From Flavobacterium sp. J372 (lineage in GTDB: Bacteria; Bacteroidota; Bacteroidia; Flavobacteriales; Flavobacteriaceae), in NCBI RefSeq assembly GCF_024699965.1, contig NZ_JAJOMZ010000004.1, positions 2,416,001 to 2,480,000 on the forward strand: DNA of 64,000 nt, in the 5' to 3' direction. Below the pieces are notes generated by a model that was given only the letters and a program-made list of their open reading frames with translations, was not told the DNA's origin and did no database searches. The position numbers were made by a program, and so were the translations under genes. This document shows, one piece after another, positions 45,671-54,574 of this stretch (positions within the stretch are counted from its first letter, which is position 1; the number at the start of each line of letters is the position of its first letter).

Positions 45671-45901
45671 TTAATTATTCTTCTTAGCATTCATTATCTG
45701 CCACTGCTCATTGATATATTTAATTTTACGTACTTCTTTAAGTATATCTTCGCGCTCAACAGCATAATCTTCAGCATTCTTATCGGGATGACTATCAAGG
45801 TCATCTGCCCTTTCCAATAAGTTATCCATTACCGGCTGCAGCTTATCCTTTACAATTCTTGGCATCTCATTAAAAAGTTCTTCCAGTTCTTTCTTTAGCA
45901 T
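45671..45901 (-). CDS. small charged helical protein, unknown
   Basis: A 76-aa protein, almost entirely predicted helix (KELEELFNEMPRIVKDKLQP, then NAEDYAVEREDILKEVRKI), with no membrane segment. It is upstream of the two-repeat gene, with its stop close to the next start, so the two likely form one operon. No function can be given. Confidence 0.55.
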   Translation of the reverse strand: MLKKELEELFNEMPRIVKDKLQPVMDNLLERADDLDSHPDKNAEDYAVEREDILKEVRKIKYINEQWQIMNAKKNN

Positions 45902-45947
45902 ATTTTTTATTTAAAGTTACGAAATCCGAAATTTATACTCGTAATTT

Positions 45948-47483
45948 TTATCCAAGCCATCCTTCCCTGTCAAGGCTCCGGTATTGTATAGCTTCACTAA
46001 TATGCTGTGGGCCAATATTCTCGGCGCCTTCAAGGTCGGCAATAGTGCGAGATACTTTTAAAATCCTGTCATAAGCACGGGCTGAGAGATTAAGCCTTTC
46101 CATAGCAGTCTTAAGTAATTGCAATGAAGATTCGTCTAATGAACAGTATTCTCGTATTTGCCTTGTACCCATTTGGGCATTGTAATGCACACCCGGCAGA
46201 TGTTCAAACCGCTGTGTCTGCACCTCACGGGCTTTAATTACACGTTCGCGTATCTCTACACTGCTCTCGGCTTTCCTGTTATCAGAAAGTTTATCAAACG
46301 GTACGGGTGTTACCTCAATATGGATATCAATCCTGTCAAGCAGCGGGCCTGAAATCTTGCTCATATACCGCTGCATTTCGTGCGGGGAAGAACTTACAGG
46401 GGCATCTGGGTCATTAAAATAGCCGCCGGGACTGGGGTTCATACTCGCCACCAGCATAAAAGATGATGGGTATGTTATGGTAAATTTAGCACGTGATATA
46501 GTGACCTCACGATCTTCAAGCGGCTGGCGCATCACTTCAAGCACTTCACGCTTAAATTCAGGGAGTTCATCAAGAAACAAAACGCCGTTATGTGCCATTG
46601 AAATTTCGCCCGGTTGGGGGTAGCTCCCACCGCCAACAAGTGCCACATTTGAAATTGTATGGTGCGGGCTCCGGAAAGGGCGCTGGTTCATCAATCCCGC
46701 CTCTTTCAGCTTGCCTGCTACGCTATGTATCTTAGTAGTTTCAAGGGCTTCACGCAGCGTCATGGGCGGCAGGATGCTCGGCAAACGCTTTGCAAGCATG
46801 GTTTTACCAGCACCCGGCGGACCGATAAGTATTATGTTATGCCCACCCGCTGCAGCAATCTCCATACATCGCTTGATTGACTCCTGCCCTTTTACATCGC
46901 TAAAATCAAATTCGGGGAAGTCGAGCGTCTTATAAAATTCTTCCCGCGTGTTAAAGACAGTTGGCTCGAGTGTGCCGCGACCTTCAAGAAAGTCAATTAC
47001 TTCCATTACATTTTCAACACCATATACCTCAAGGCCGTCAACAATGGCAGCCTCCTTTACATTCTGTTTTGGTAGGAAAAAGCCCTTAAAGCCTTCTTCA
47101 CGGGCTTTAATCGCAATGGGCAAAGCACCTTTTATAGGCTGCAGGCCACCGTCAAGCGAAAGTTCACCCATTATAATGTATTTGTCAACTTCTTCACTAT
47201 TTATTTGTCCTGATGCAGCAAGGATACCTATGGCAAGTGTAAGGTCATAAGCTGAACCTTCCTTTCGCAAATCAGCCGGAGCCATGTTTATGGTTATTTT
47301 CTTCCCCGGAAGGCTGTAGCCATTGTTTTTGAGCGCAGCGGCTATACGGTAACTGCTTTCCTTTATAGCATTATCAGGCAGCCCTACCAAATGATAGCCT
47401 ACCCCTTTATCAATATTTACTTCAACGGTAATTGTTGTTGCTTCAACCCCGAAAACAGCACTCCCGAAAACTTTTATCAGCAT
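45948..47483 (-). CDS. comM: YifB/ComM family Mg-chelatase-like AAA+ ATPase
   Basis: A 511-aa AAA+ protein. An N-terminal ribosomal-S5-like ChlI domain (about 1-170, VEVNIDKGVGYHLVGLPD) precedes the ATPase core with Walker A GPPGAGKTMLAKRL (about 218-231) and Walker B FLDELPEF, an arginine-finger region RIDIHIEV, and the C-terminal Mg_chelatase_C helical domain (LSARAYDRILKVSRTIADLE). ComM-type members are helicases that promote branch migration of integrated DNA during natural transformation. It stands alone, divergent from the GH16 gene. Confidence 0.92.
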   Translation of the reverse strand: MLIKVFGSAVFGVEATTITVEVNIDKGVGYHLVGLPDNAIKESSYRIAAALKNNGYSLPGKKITINMAPADLRKEGSAYDLTLAIGILAASGQINSEEVDKYIIMGELSLDGGLQPIKGALPIAIKAREEGFKGFFLPKQNVKEAAIVDGLEVYGVENVMEVIDFLEGRGTLEPTVFNTREEFYKTLDFPEFDFSDVKGQESIKRCMEIAAAGGHNIILIGPPGAGKTMLAKRLPSILPPMTLREALETTKIHSVAGKLKEAGLMNQRPFRSPHHTISNVALVGGGSYPQPGEISMAHNGVLFLDELPEFKREVLEVMRQPLEDREVTISRAKFTITYPSSFMLVASMNPSPGGYFNDPDAPVSSSPHEMQRYMSKISGPLLDRIDIHIEVTPVPFDKLSDNRKAESSVEIRERVIKAREVQTQRFEHLPGVHYNAQMGTRQIREYCSLDESSLQLLKTAMERLNLSARAYDRILKVSRTIADLEGAENIGPQHISEAIQYRSLDREGWLG

Positions 47484-47552
47484 ATAGAAAAATTATAGGC
47501 CGAAAATAAGAATTTTTTCTTACAAAGAAACTGTTAAGTATTAAATTTATAT

Positions 47553-47560
47553 TAGCTTTG
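47553..47560 (+). promoter_or_regulatory. -7 element for the T9SS GH16 gene
   Basis: TAGCTTTG, 18 bp before the ATG at 47579. The same octamer serves the CotH gene at 54517. Confidence 0.6.
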
Positions 47561-47578
47561 AACTTCAATCATATCACA

Positions 47579-50174
47579 ATGAAATATCTGTTTTTCTTGC
47601 TAATTTTTGGCTCGGTTGAAATGATAAGTCAGACATCTACACCTGAAACCCCAGGAGTAAATCTTACCAATTGGAATTTAGTTTTTCAAGAAAACTTTAA
47701 TTACCAAAATACAGCCGATATTGACACCAAATGGAAAAGGCAGCATGGTGAAAAGCGCTATCTTACTGAGCAAGTTTTTCAAAAAGATAGAGTTATATTA
47801 GGAATTGAGGATACAATAAGGGTTATAAAACTTCAGGCGAAATATCATAATGAAGGAATACAAAATCCTGATTATTGGAATAACCTGTATAAAAATGCTA
47901 ATGGCAAGATTGCTAAATATTCAACAGGGGAAATTATTACTAATAAAAAGTTTTTGTACGGATGTATTGAAGCCAGGATAAAATTACCTGTTGGGAGAGG
48001 ACTATTTCCGGGATTTTGGTTAATGCCTACATACCGCGAGAGACAATTTAAAGATTCAGTACCTACTAATTGGAATTTTGACGGCTATATGCTTGTTGGC
48101 AAAAGATATCCAGAGGAAATTGATATAATTGAACAGCGTTCATATTTTGATCCAGGTACAAATACGTTTAATAATCATATCTATGATTTTTGCATGTTTT
48201 TCAATGACAGTACTAGCGGCTATAAACAAGCAGTTGATAAGGTACATTACTTTGAAGACACCTCACTAGCAGGAGAGTGGCATACATATTCAGTTAAATG
48301 GGATATGTTCGGGCAGCACTATTATATTGATGGTGTCCACAAGTTCTCAAATGACTTATGGAGTCGAAGTCTTCCGTCTCATGCTGAGTCAATGAATGTC
48401 ATTATTGGTGCAACTATCATAACGAATACCTCCGATTCTTCACAAAATCCTACCTCTAATTCAGGATCGGCATTTATAGATAATACAGTAATTGGTTCAC
48501 CAACACGTCTAGTATCTTTTGCTGATGATTTTGGAATCGATGATGAAGAAATACTTATAGATTGGGTAAGAGTTTATCAGGAAAAAAAGTTTAATAATCC
48601 CGTCGTGTGGACATCAGGACAATCAGATAAATTAGGCGAGTTTGATTTTAAAAATGTTGATAAATTACCTATACAGATAACGGGTAATTTTATAACCGAT
48701 GACCTTACAGTAGCCGATGGTGATGAAATATTTATCTTTTCAAGAGATGGATTAAGGTCTTCACTACAGAGACTAACAAACAAAACTACTACACAAACTC
48801 TTGACCTGAACACAGGTCAAAATATATCTAAAACACACCACGATGTATGGGAAGTGAAAACTATAGGAAGCGAAATTAGAGAAAGTATAGGTAATGAATA
48901 TATGCTTAATAATTGGTTTATCCCTTCAGTAGTAGCACGTACAAATTATGCAGTTGGTGATTTTGACGGTGTGGTAGGTGACGAGCTTTTTATTACAAAT
49001 GATTTAAATCAATATGCCGTCTTGATGAAATTTGCAAATACTCAGAATACTACCACCCTTAATTATTATCTCTATAATGAATTGTATAATAATCAAACAG
49101 GTTTTGGAACAAATAAAACTATAAGGTCCAGCAATGGAACTACTAACATTACAAGAGATTTTAATATTGCTGATAAGTTCATAGCAGGGAATTTTGACAT
49201 AAATGACACTAAAGATGAACTGTTATGGATAAATCCACTTCAAAAAAAATTATCTATTTTAAAGTATAATGGTACAGGCTGGCAAAATTTACTTGAGACC
49301 TATGCTGCGAACGGTGTCGTTATAGGAACATGGACAGTATCTGTTGACGATTATTATCTTGCAGGAAATTTTGATAATATACCTGGCTCTAATGATGAAT
49401 TATTATGTTTCAATAAAGCTACAGGGCTTATACACTTATACCGATTAAACATCAGTAGCGGCACATGGACAAAAATTTGGGATAACGCAAACACAGGAAC
49501 ATCAACTACACCATTAAAAATTAATGATTGGTGGACAAATCCGTCAGATGAATACCTTGCCGGAGATTATTTAGGGAACGGCAATACACAGTTATTATGT
49601 ATAAGTAGAAATGGCGGATACGGATTTATTTATGAATTTTCATTTAACCAGGTTTCGCAAAATTGTGTTTTAAATACAAAAATGCAAAATATCAATAATG
49701 AAAGACCAGAATTATCAAAATACATTTCTGGAAATTATAGCTATGTTAATAAAGATGAACAAATTACCAACACGCTGTTTACAATGGATCTTTATAAAAA
49801 ATGTCATGAGTTGGGTTGTTATGATTACAGGTATAGCACAACTTTAACCTCTTTTGCTGACGCACTTAGCCCAACACCTTGGACGTCAACTAATCGTAAA
49901 AATAATGTGGGTAAACTTGAGAATTCTGATATTGAAGAACAGATTTATGTATTTCCAAATCCAAGCAATGGCAAGACCTCAATTTTATTTAATAAGAAAT
50001 TGTCTGGACAACTTTTAATTTGCAGCAATGACGGAAAGATAATACAAGATAAAAAAATTAGTGAGCAGAAGAGTCTGGAACTTAATTTAGGAATATGTTG
50101 TAGATGGAATATATTTTGTAAGAGTAATTACTGAGGATAGAATATTCAATTCTAAAATTATACTAAAGCGATAA
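47579..50174 (+). CDS. secreted GH16-like protein with FG-GAP-like repeats and T9SS tail, C-terminal frameshift
   Basis: The first half (about residues 20-330) is a GH16 domain with the catalytic EIDIIE motif (about residue 180) and GLFPGFWLMP; long inserts suggest a specificity other than the locus laminarinases. Residues about 340-760 contain repeated segments such as AGNFDINDTKDELLWI and AGNFDNIPGSNDELLCF, an FG-GAP/VCBS-like propeller. The tail opens with IYVFPNPSNGKTSILF (T9SS sorting domain). As read, the frame ends at 50134 in GICCRWNIFCKSNY; in the +1 frame from about 50097, VDGIYFVRVITEDRIFNSKI runs to a stop at 50174, the normal end of a sorting tail. An extra base (or two lost) near 50095 explains it. 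Confidence 0.85.
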
Positions 50175-50257
50175 TCATAAATTCCACTTAAAAATTAGTA
50201 GTAATTTCGCTACTCACCTAAAACATTTTTACTTTTAATAACTTAAAACAAATAAGC

Positions 50258-50635
50258 ATGGGATTATTTAATGCAATAATGGGGCACGCCAGTGAAGTGT
50301 CAATTGAAAAAATTACTGAAGAATATAAAGACATACTTGTTAGCGGCGAGCATATCGAGAAAGCCTTTAAGCTGATACGCGATATGTTTGTGTTTACCAA
50401 CAAACGCCTGATACTTGTTGATAAGCAAGGGTTAACGGGCAGTAAAGTTGATTACGTAACAATACCATACGCCAGTATCATTAAATTCTCTAAAGAGAGC
50501 GCCGGCCTTCTTGACCTTGATGCGGAATTAAAAATATGGGTGCGCGGTGAAGCAATGCCGATTAAGAAACATTTCGGTAAAGACAATAACATCAATGAAG
50601 TATATCAAATATTGGGTCAGCACATACTGAAGTAA
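50258..50635 (+). CDS. bacterial PH domain protein (YvbH/bPH_3 type)
   Basis: A 125-aa soluble protein with a single bacterial pleckstrin-homology domain: DILVSGEHIEKAFKLIRDMF, FTNKRLILVDKQG, YVTIPYASIIKFS and LKIWVRGEAMPIKKHFG trace the strands; a C-terminal helix (NEVYQILGQHIL) closes the fold. The family is structural or oligomeric without a known ligand. It is the first of three genes in the same direction. Confidence 0.88.
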   Translation: MGLFNAIMGHASEVSIEKITEEYKDILVSGEHIEKAFKLIRDMFVFTNKRLILVDKQGLTGSKVDYVTIPYASIIKFSKESAGLLDLDAELKIWVRGEAMPIKKHFGKDNNINEVYQILGQHILK

Positions 50636-50682
50636 AACCTGTAACAGTATTTGCAAACACCCGCAGCCTAACATAAAATAAT

Positions 50683-51933
50683 ATGCAGGACTATTTTGTA
50701 GCAGAAAGCTATATGTTGATGTTGCTGGCTGCGGGTATTGTAGCCCTGCTGGCAGCAACTGTGCCGGTTCTGATGCAGAGACAGCATGTATCTGCGCCTA
50801 TAATTTATGTTGCTATAGGGATAATTGTTTACTTTTTTGCAAGACAGTATGAATTTGAACCGTTAGATCATCTTGAACTGATAGAACGTGTAACAGAATT
50901 TGTTGTACTGGTGGCCCTTACCAATGCCGGTTTAAAGATTAGTGAGCCATTTAAATGGAAAACCTGGCGGCACTCTTTCAGGCTGCTGGCATTTGCAATG
51001 CTTATTACTATTATTGCTGCTGCTTTTTTAGGGTGGTGGATTATAGGCCTTACCCCTGCTACTGCATGGCTCTTTGGCGCTGTGATTTCACCTACAGACC
51101 CTGTACTTGCATCAGAACTGCAAACCTCTGAACCAAGCAAAAAAGATGTTTCTGATATAAAGCTGGGACTTACCAGTGAAGCAGGGATTAATGATGGCCT
51201 TGCCTTCCCGTTTGTTTATTTTGCTATCTATGCAGCTACAAAAGGCCTGGATTATGAAAACTGGATAGGCGAATGGTTTCTGCACAAATTCCTCATTAAA
51301 ATAGCTATTGCCGTAGTAATTGGCTTATGTTGCGGCGAAGTGCTTTACCGTATCATATTTTCTATAAAAGACAAGGGCCAGCTTACCAAAATAAGCCGGG
51401 GCATCATATCATTGGGGCTGGTATTGCTGCCCTATGCAATATCTGAAATTGTGGGCGGCTATGGTTTCCTTGCAGTTTTCGCGGCAGCATGCACGTTCAG
51501 CAACAGGGAAGTGTATAATGAGCATATGGATGCACTGCATGATTTTAATGAAGAGCTTGAAGGGATTGTCGTGGCAATTATTTTTTTAATGACAGGGGTT
51601 TTTATTGCCTACCATTACCACATACTATATGATTTAGAGGTGATTACCGTAGCATTACTTATGGTATTTGTTGTAAGGCCGGCGGCAGGCTATATTTCCT
51701 TTATCAGGTCTGACCTTACAGCATTCCAGAAATTTGTCTTATCTTTTTACGGAATTCGTGGTGTGGGTTCATTGTATTACATGGCATATGCCCTTACAAG
51801 TGCGTCATTTGCCGGTGCTGAGAAACTTTTAGAAGTTACCATAGTAACCATTTTTATATCAATGTTGGTTCACGGACTTTCTGCACGCACCATCCAGTTA
51901 AAAATTAAAAAATTGCATGAAGCAGAACAGTGA
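50683..51933 (+). CDS. CPA1 family cation:proton antiporter
   Basis: A 416-aa inner-membrane antiporter with about twelve transmembrane segments and no large C-terminal domain. Conserved elements are SPTDPVLASELQTSEP (about 142-157) and the ion-binding ND motif in GLTSEAGINDGLAFPFVYF (about 164-182); GIRGVGSLYYMAYAL near residue 360 matches the CPA1 GIRGxxS arginine motif. It should exchange Na+ or K+ for H+. Its last 17 bases overlap the start of the CoA-disulfide-reductase-like gene, so translation is coupled. Confidence 0.9.
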   Translation: MQDYFVAESYMLMLLAAGIVALLAATVPVLMQRQHVSAPIIYVAIGIIVYFFARQYEFEPLDHLELIERVTEFVVLVALTNAGLKISEPFKWKTWRHSFRLLAFAMLITIIAAAFLGWWIIGLTPATAWLFGAVISPTDPVLASELQTSEPSKKDVSDIKLGLTSEAGINDGLAFPFVYFAIYAATKGLDYENWIGEWFLHKFLIKIAIAVVIGLCCGEVLYRIIFSIKDKGQLTKISRGIISLGLVLLPYAISEIVGGYGFLAVFAAACTFSNREVYNEHMDALHDFNEELEGIVVAIIFLMTGVFIAYHYHILYDLEVITVALLMVFVVRPAAGYISFIRSDLTAFQKFVLSFYGIRGVGSLYYMAYALTSASFAGAEKLLEVTIVTIFISMLVHGLSARTIQLKIKKLHEAEQ

Positions 51934-53281
51934 AGGTAAAGTAGTGATCATTGGTGGCGATGCTGCGGGTATGTCGGCTGCATCAAAAATTAGGCGTGAA
52001 CAGCCTAATCGTGAAATTATCGTCTTTGAAAAATCGCAGTACACCTCCTACTCTGCCTGCGGCGTACCTTATTATATTTCGGGGACTGTTGAAACTTTTG
52101 ATGAACTTATAGTGCGAAGCCCTGCAACATTCAGGCAGAAATACAATATTGATGTCCGTACTGAACATTTGGTCCTAAGCGTTGACCCTGAAAACAACAG
52201 GATTAATATACTTGATAAGAAAGCAGATAAAACATTTTGGGAAAACTATGACCAGCTATTGATTGCTACCGGGGCCAAAGCGTTTTGCCCCGACCTGCCA
52301 GGTACAAATGCCGAAGGTGTTTTTGGTATATCTACATTAAAGAGTGGAATCAACCTTGAGCGCTACCTTGAGGAAAAGAAGCCGCGTAAGGCTGTAATTG
52401 TTGGTGGCGGGTATATTGGGCTGGAAATGGCAGAAGCATTGCTTATACGCGGCCTGAATGTCTCGCTTGTGAACCGGCAGCCACAGGTTATGAATACACT
52501 GGACCCTGATATGGGCGCTATGGTATCTGATGCAATGCGCAATCTTGGCGTTAGCCTCTATCTTGGTGAAGAACTAAAAGCTTTTTCGGTCATTGACGGG
52601 AAAGTGAGCGGTGTTATAACTGACAAACGTACTATAGAAACAGATATAGTGGTGCTGGGCATGGGAAGTTCGCCCAATACTGATTTCCTGAAAGGTTCAG
52701 GTATAGCTTTAGGAATGAGAGGCGCAATCAAGGTAAATGGACAAATGCAAACCAATTTACCAAATATTTGGGCAGCAGGCGATTGTGCCGAAACACTTCA
52801 CCTTGTAAGTAAAATGCATGTGCATATAGCTTTGGGCACTATAGCCAATAAAACAGGTGTGGTTGCGGGAAGCAGCATCGCAGGAGAAAAGGCTATATTC
52901 CCCGGGGTTGTTGGCACGGCTGTTTGTAAAGTGTGCAAGTATGAAGTGGCGCGTACCGGCTTGCTTGAAAGAGACCTGCAAAAACTTGGTATTGACTATG
53001 CCACCGCAACAATAACAGCGCTTACAAGGGCACATTACTATCCGGGAGCAAAAAATATTACGGTAAAGCTTTTAGCTGAAAAAAATAGCGGAAGGCTGCT
53101 TGGCGGACAGATTATTGGTGAGGAAGATGCTGCAAAGCGTATTGACGTTCTGGCTACTGCGCTTACACACAACCTTACTTTGCAGAATATTATGGATCTC
53201 GATTTATCTTATGCGCCCCCCTTCTCGCCGGTTTGGGATCCGGTGCAGACTGCCGCACGAAAACTTATAAACGATATTTAG
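51917..53281 (+). CDS. FAD-dependent CoA-disulfide reductase / NADH oxidase-like oxidoreductase
   Basis: A 454-aa pyridine-nucleotide disulfide oxidoreductase of the single-cysteine subgroup. The N-terminal FAD motif is VIIGGDAAGMSAASK; the redox cysteine is C48 in YSACGVPYYISG; the NAD(P)H motif is IVGGGYIGLEMAEAL (about 159-173); the ATG-type motif is AAGDCAE; the dimerisation domain (about 325-450) has GTAVCKVCKYEVARTG and LSYAPPFSPVWDPV with the reactive tyrosines of CoA-disulfide reductases. It has no C-terminal rhodanese domain. It would reduce CoA-disulfide or a related persulfide. It overlaps the antiporter by 17 bp and its stop overlaps the convergent nuclease stop by four bases. Confidence 0.88.
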   Translation: MKQNSEGKVVIIGGDAAGMSAASKIRREQPNREIIVFEKSQYTSYSACGVPYYISGTVETFDELIVRSPATFRQKYNIDVRTEHLVLSVDPENNRINILDKKADKTFWENYDQLLIATGAKAFCPDLPGTNAEGVFGISTLKSGINLERYLEEKKPRKAVIVGGGYIGLEMAEALLIRGLNVSLVNRQPQVMNTLDPDMGAMVSDAMRNLGVSLYLGEELKAFSVIDGKVSGVITDKRTIETDIVVLGMGSSPNTDFLKGSGIALGMRGAIKVNGQMQTNLPNIWAAGDCAETLHLVSKMHVHIALGTIANKTGVVAGSSIAGEKAIFPGVVGTAVCKVCKYEVARTGLLERDLQKLGIDYATATITALTRAHYYPGAKNITVKLLAEKNSGRLLGGQIIGEEDAAKRIDVLATALTHNLTLQNIMDLDLSYAPPFSPVWDPVQTAARKLINDI

Positions 53282-54321
53282 TTGAGAATGATGCGAAAAG
53301 TTTTTGATTTACCGGCATCATCTGTAAGCGTTACAAAATAAAGACCTTTCGCATTATTGGCCATATCTATCACACTGCCGGATTTTTGAACCTGCACCTG
53401 CTGCCCCAGATTATTATAGGCAGAATATGTAAAATTCCTACCGCCGGTATTTTCAACATTAATTATACCTGTTGTTATGGTAGGATAAAGCACTACATTA
53501 TCTTCAGCAATTTCAGCGTCTGTCGCCAGTACTCCCCAACTGTCCGGCGCCTGCGGGCCGCCCCATATCATGGTAGCCAGGTAGGGATTGTCAATAAAAG
53601 GGTTACGGTTGCCCTGCATGCTTTGCAATACGACATTGCGGTTAAGCTCATACTGGCTTACGGGATCCTGTTGATTCCATTCCAGAAAAATATTAGGCAT
53701 ATCACCCAGAGGGCTGTATGATGTGCTGCCCAGGCCAATATTTGTTGGCGGGCATTGAGACTGGTAGCGCAAGTACATATACATCATCATGCGTGCTACG
53801 TCACCCTTCCATTCATCTCCAGGATACCATGAAGCTGTACTTACAGAAAATGCATTACCGCTTCCGGCAGTAAATTTTTTATTGCTTCGGGTATTATTCA
53901 TCTGTGCATCAATAGCCCTTAAGTGGTGTGCATCACTTCCCGGCCCTTCCTGCCCCAAGGGAGGTGTGCCAACAGACTGCGCAAATACATGCTCACGCAC
54001 CCACAGCCCTGCACAGCTTGAAGTATGGCAACTGGCATCTTTACTGCGTGTACGGTCATTGCTAGTAATTGCATCAGCATCATTATAGCCGTAAATAAGT
54101 AATACTTTTGTATTGTCATTAGGGTCAAGATCACTCTGTTTCAAAGCATTCCAAACATCAGGTGTATATATAAGCTGGTAAGTGTGTGTTGTTGTAACAA
54201 GAGCTGAAAGCTGAGATTTAATATCTTCTGCATTTTGCGTAAAGTCAACTGAGCTGTAATAAGCAGGAATTTGCGCTAAACAATAAAATGGCAGTAAAAG
54301 TAATAATGTAATCTTCTCCAT
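53278..54321 (-). CDS. secreted endonuclease I (EndA/NucM family) with T9SS tail
   Basis: A 347-aa secreted nuclease. The signal peptide (MEKITLLLLLPFYCLAQ) supports ATG 54321 over a longer start at 54390. The endonuclease I domain (about 20-260) has CAGLWVREHVFAQS with the catalytic His, then SDAHHLRAIDAQMNNTRSN as the metal-binding part, and GDVARMMMYMYLRY. The last 75 residues are a T9SS sorting tail (VVLYPTITTGIINVEN ... GLYFVTLTDDAGKSK ... RIILN). It probably digests extracellular DNA for nutrients. It is convergent with the oxidoreductase. Confidence 0.92.
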   Translation of the reverse strand: MEKITLLLLLPFYCLAQIPAYYSSVDFTQNAEDIKSQLSALVTTTHTYQLIYTPDVWNALKQSDLDPNDNTKVLLIYGYNDADAITSNDRTRSKDASCHTSSCAGLWVREHVFAQSVGTPPLGQEGPGSDAHHLRAIDAQMNNTRSNKKFTAGSGNAFSVSTASWYPGDEWKGDVARMMMYMYLRYQSQCPPTNIGLGSTSYSPLGDMPNIFLEWNQQDPVSQYELNRNVVLQSMQGNRNPFIDNPYLATMIWGGPQAPDSWGVLATDAEIAEDNVVLYPTITTGIINVENTGGRNFTYSAYNNLGQQVQVQKSGSVIDMANNAKGLYFVTLTDDAGKSKTFRIILN

Positions 54322-54516
54322 GAATCGTTCATTTTTTTTCAAAAGTATGATAATTAATAGGATGCAAAAAAATTGTGTTGTTAAAATCACATGTGGTATC
54401 GATTTGAATAGCTAATCATGTTAATCTGTAGTGGCTTAATTTCATTTTAATAAAGATTAGTTTAAAAATCTTAAAATTAATTTATGACTATTGTATTTAA
54501 CTGTTAAATAATTGAT

Positions 54517-54524
54517 TAGCTTTG
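54517..54524 (+). promoter_or_regulatory. -7 element for the CotH-family gene
   Basis: TAGCTTTG, 51 bp before the ATG. A TTG at about 54491 is a possible -33 element. Confidence 0.55.
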
Positions 54525-54574
54525 AGGCCTGTTTAAATTTAAGATTTTTTTAACAAAAAACCATATTAAGTCAT

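Noticed and set aside
53789..54088. Open frame on the plus strand within the endonuclease gene
   Set aside because: It is a shadow of the endonuclease reading frame; it has no start context or domain.
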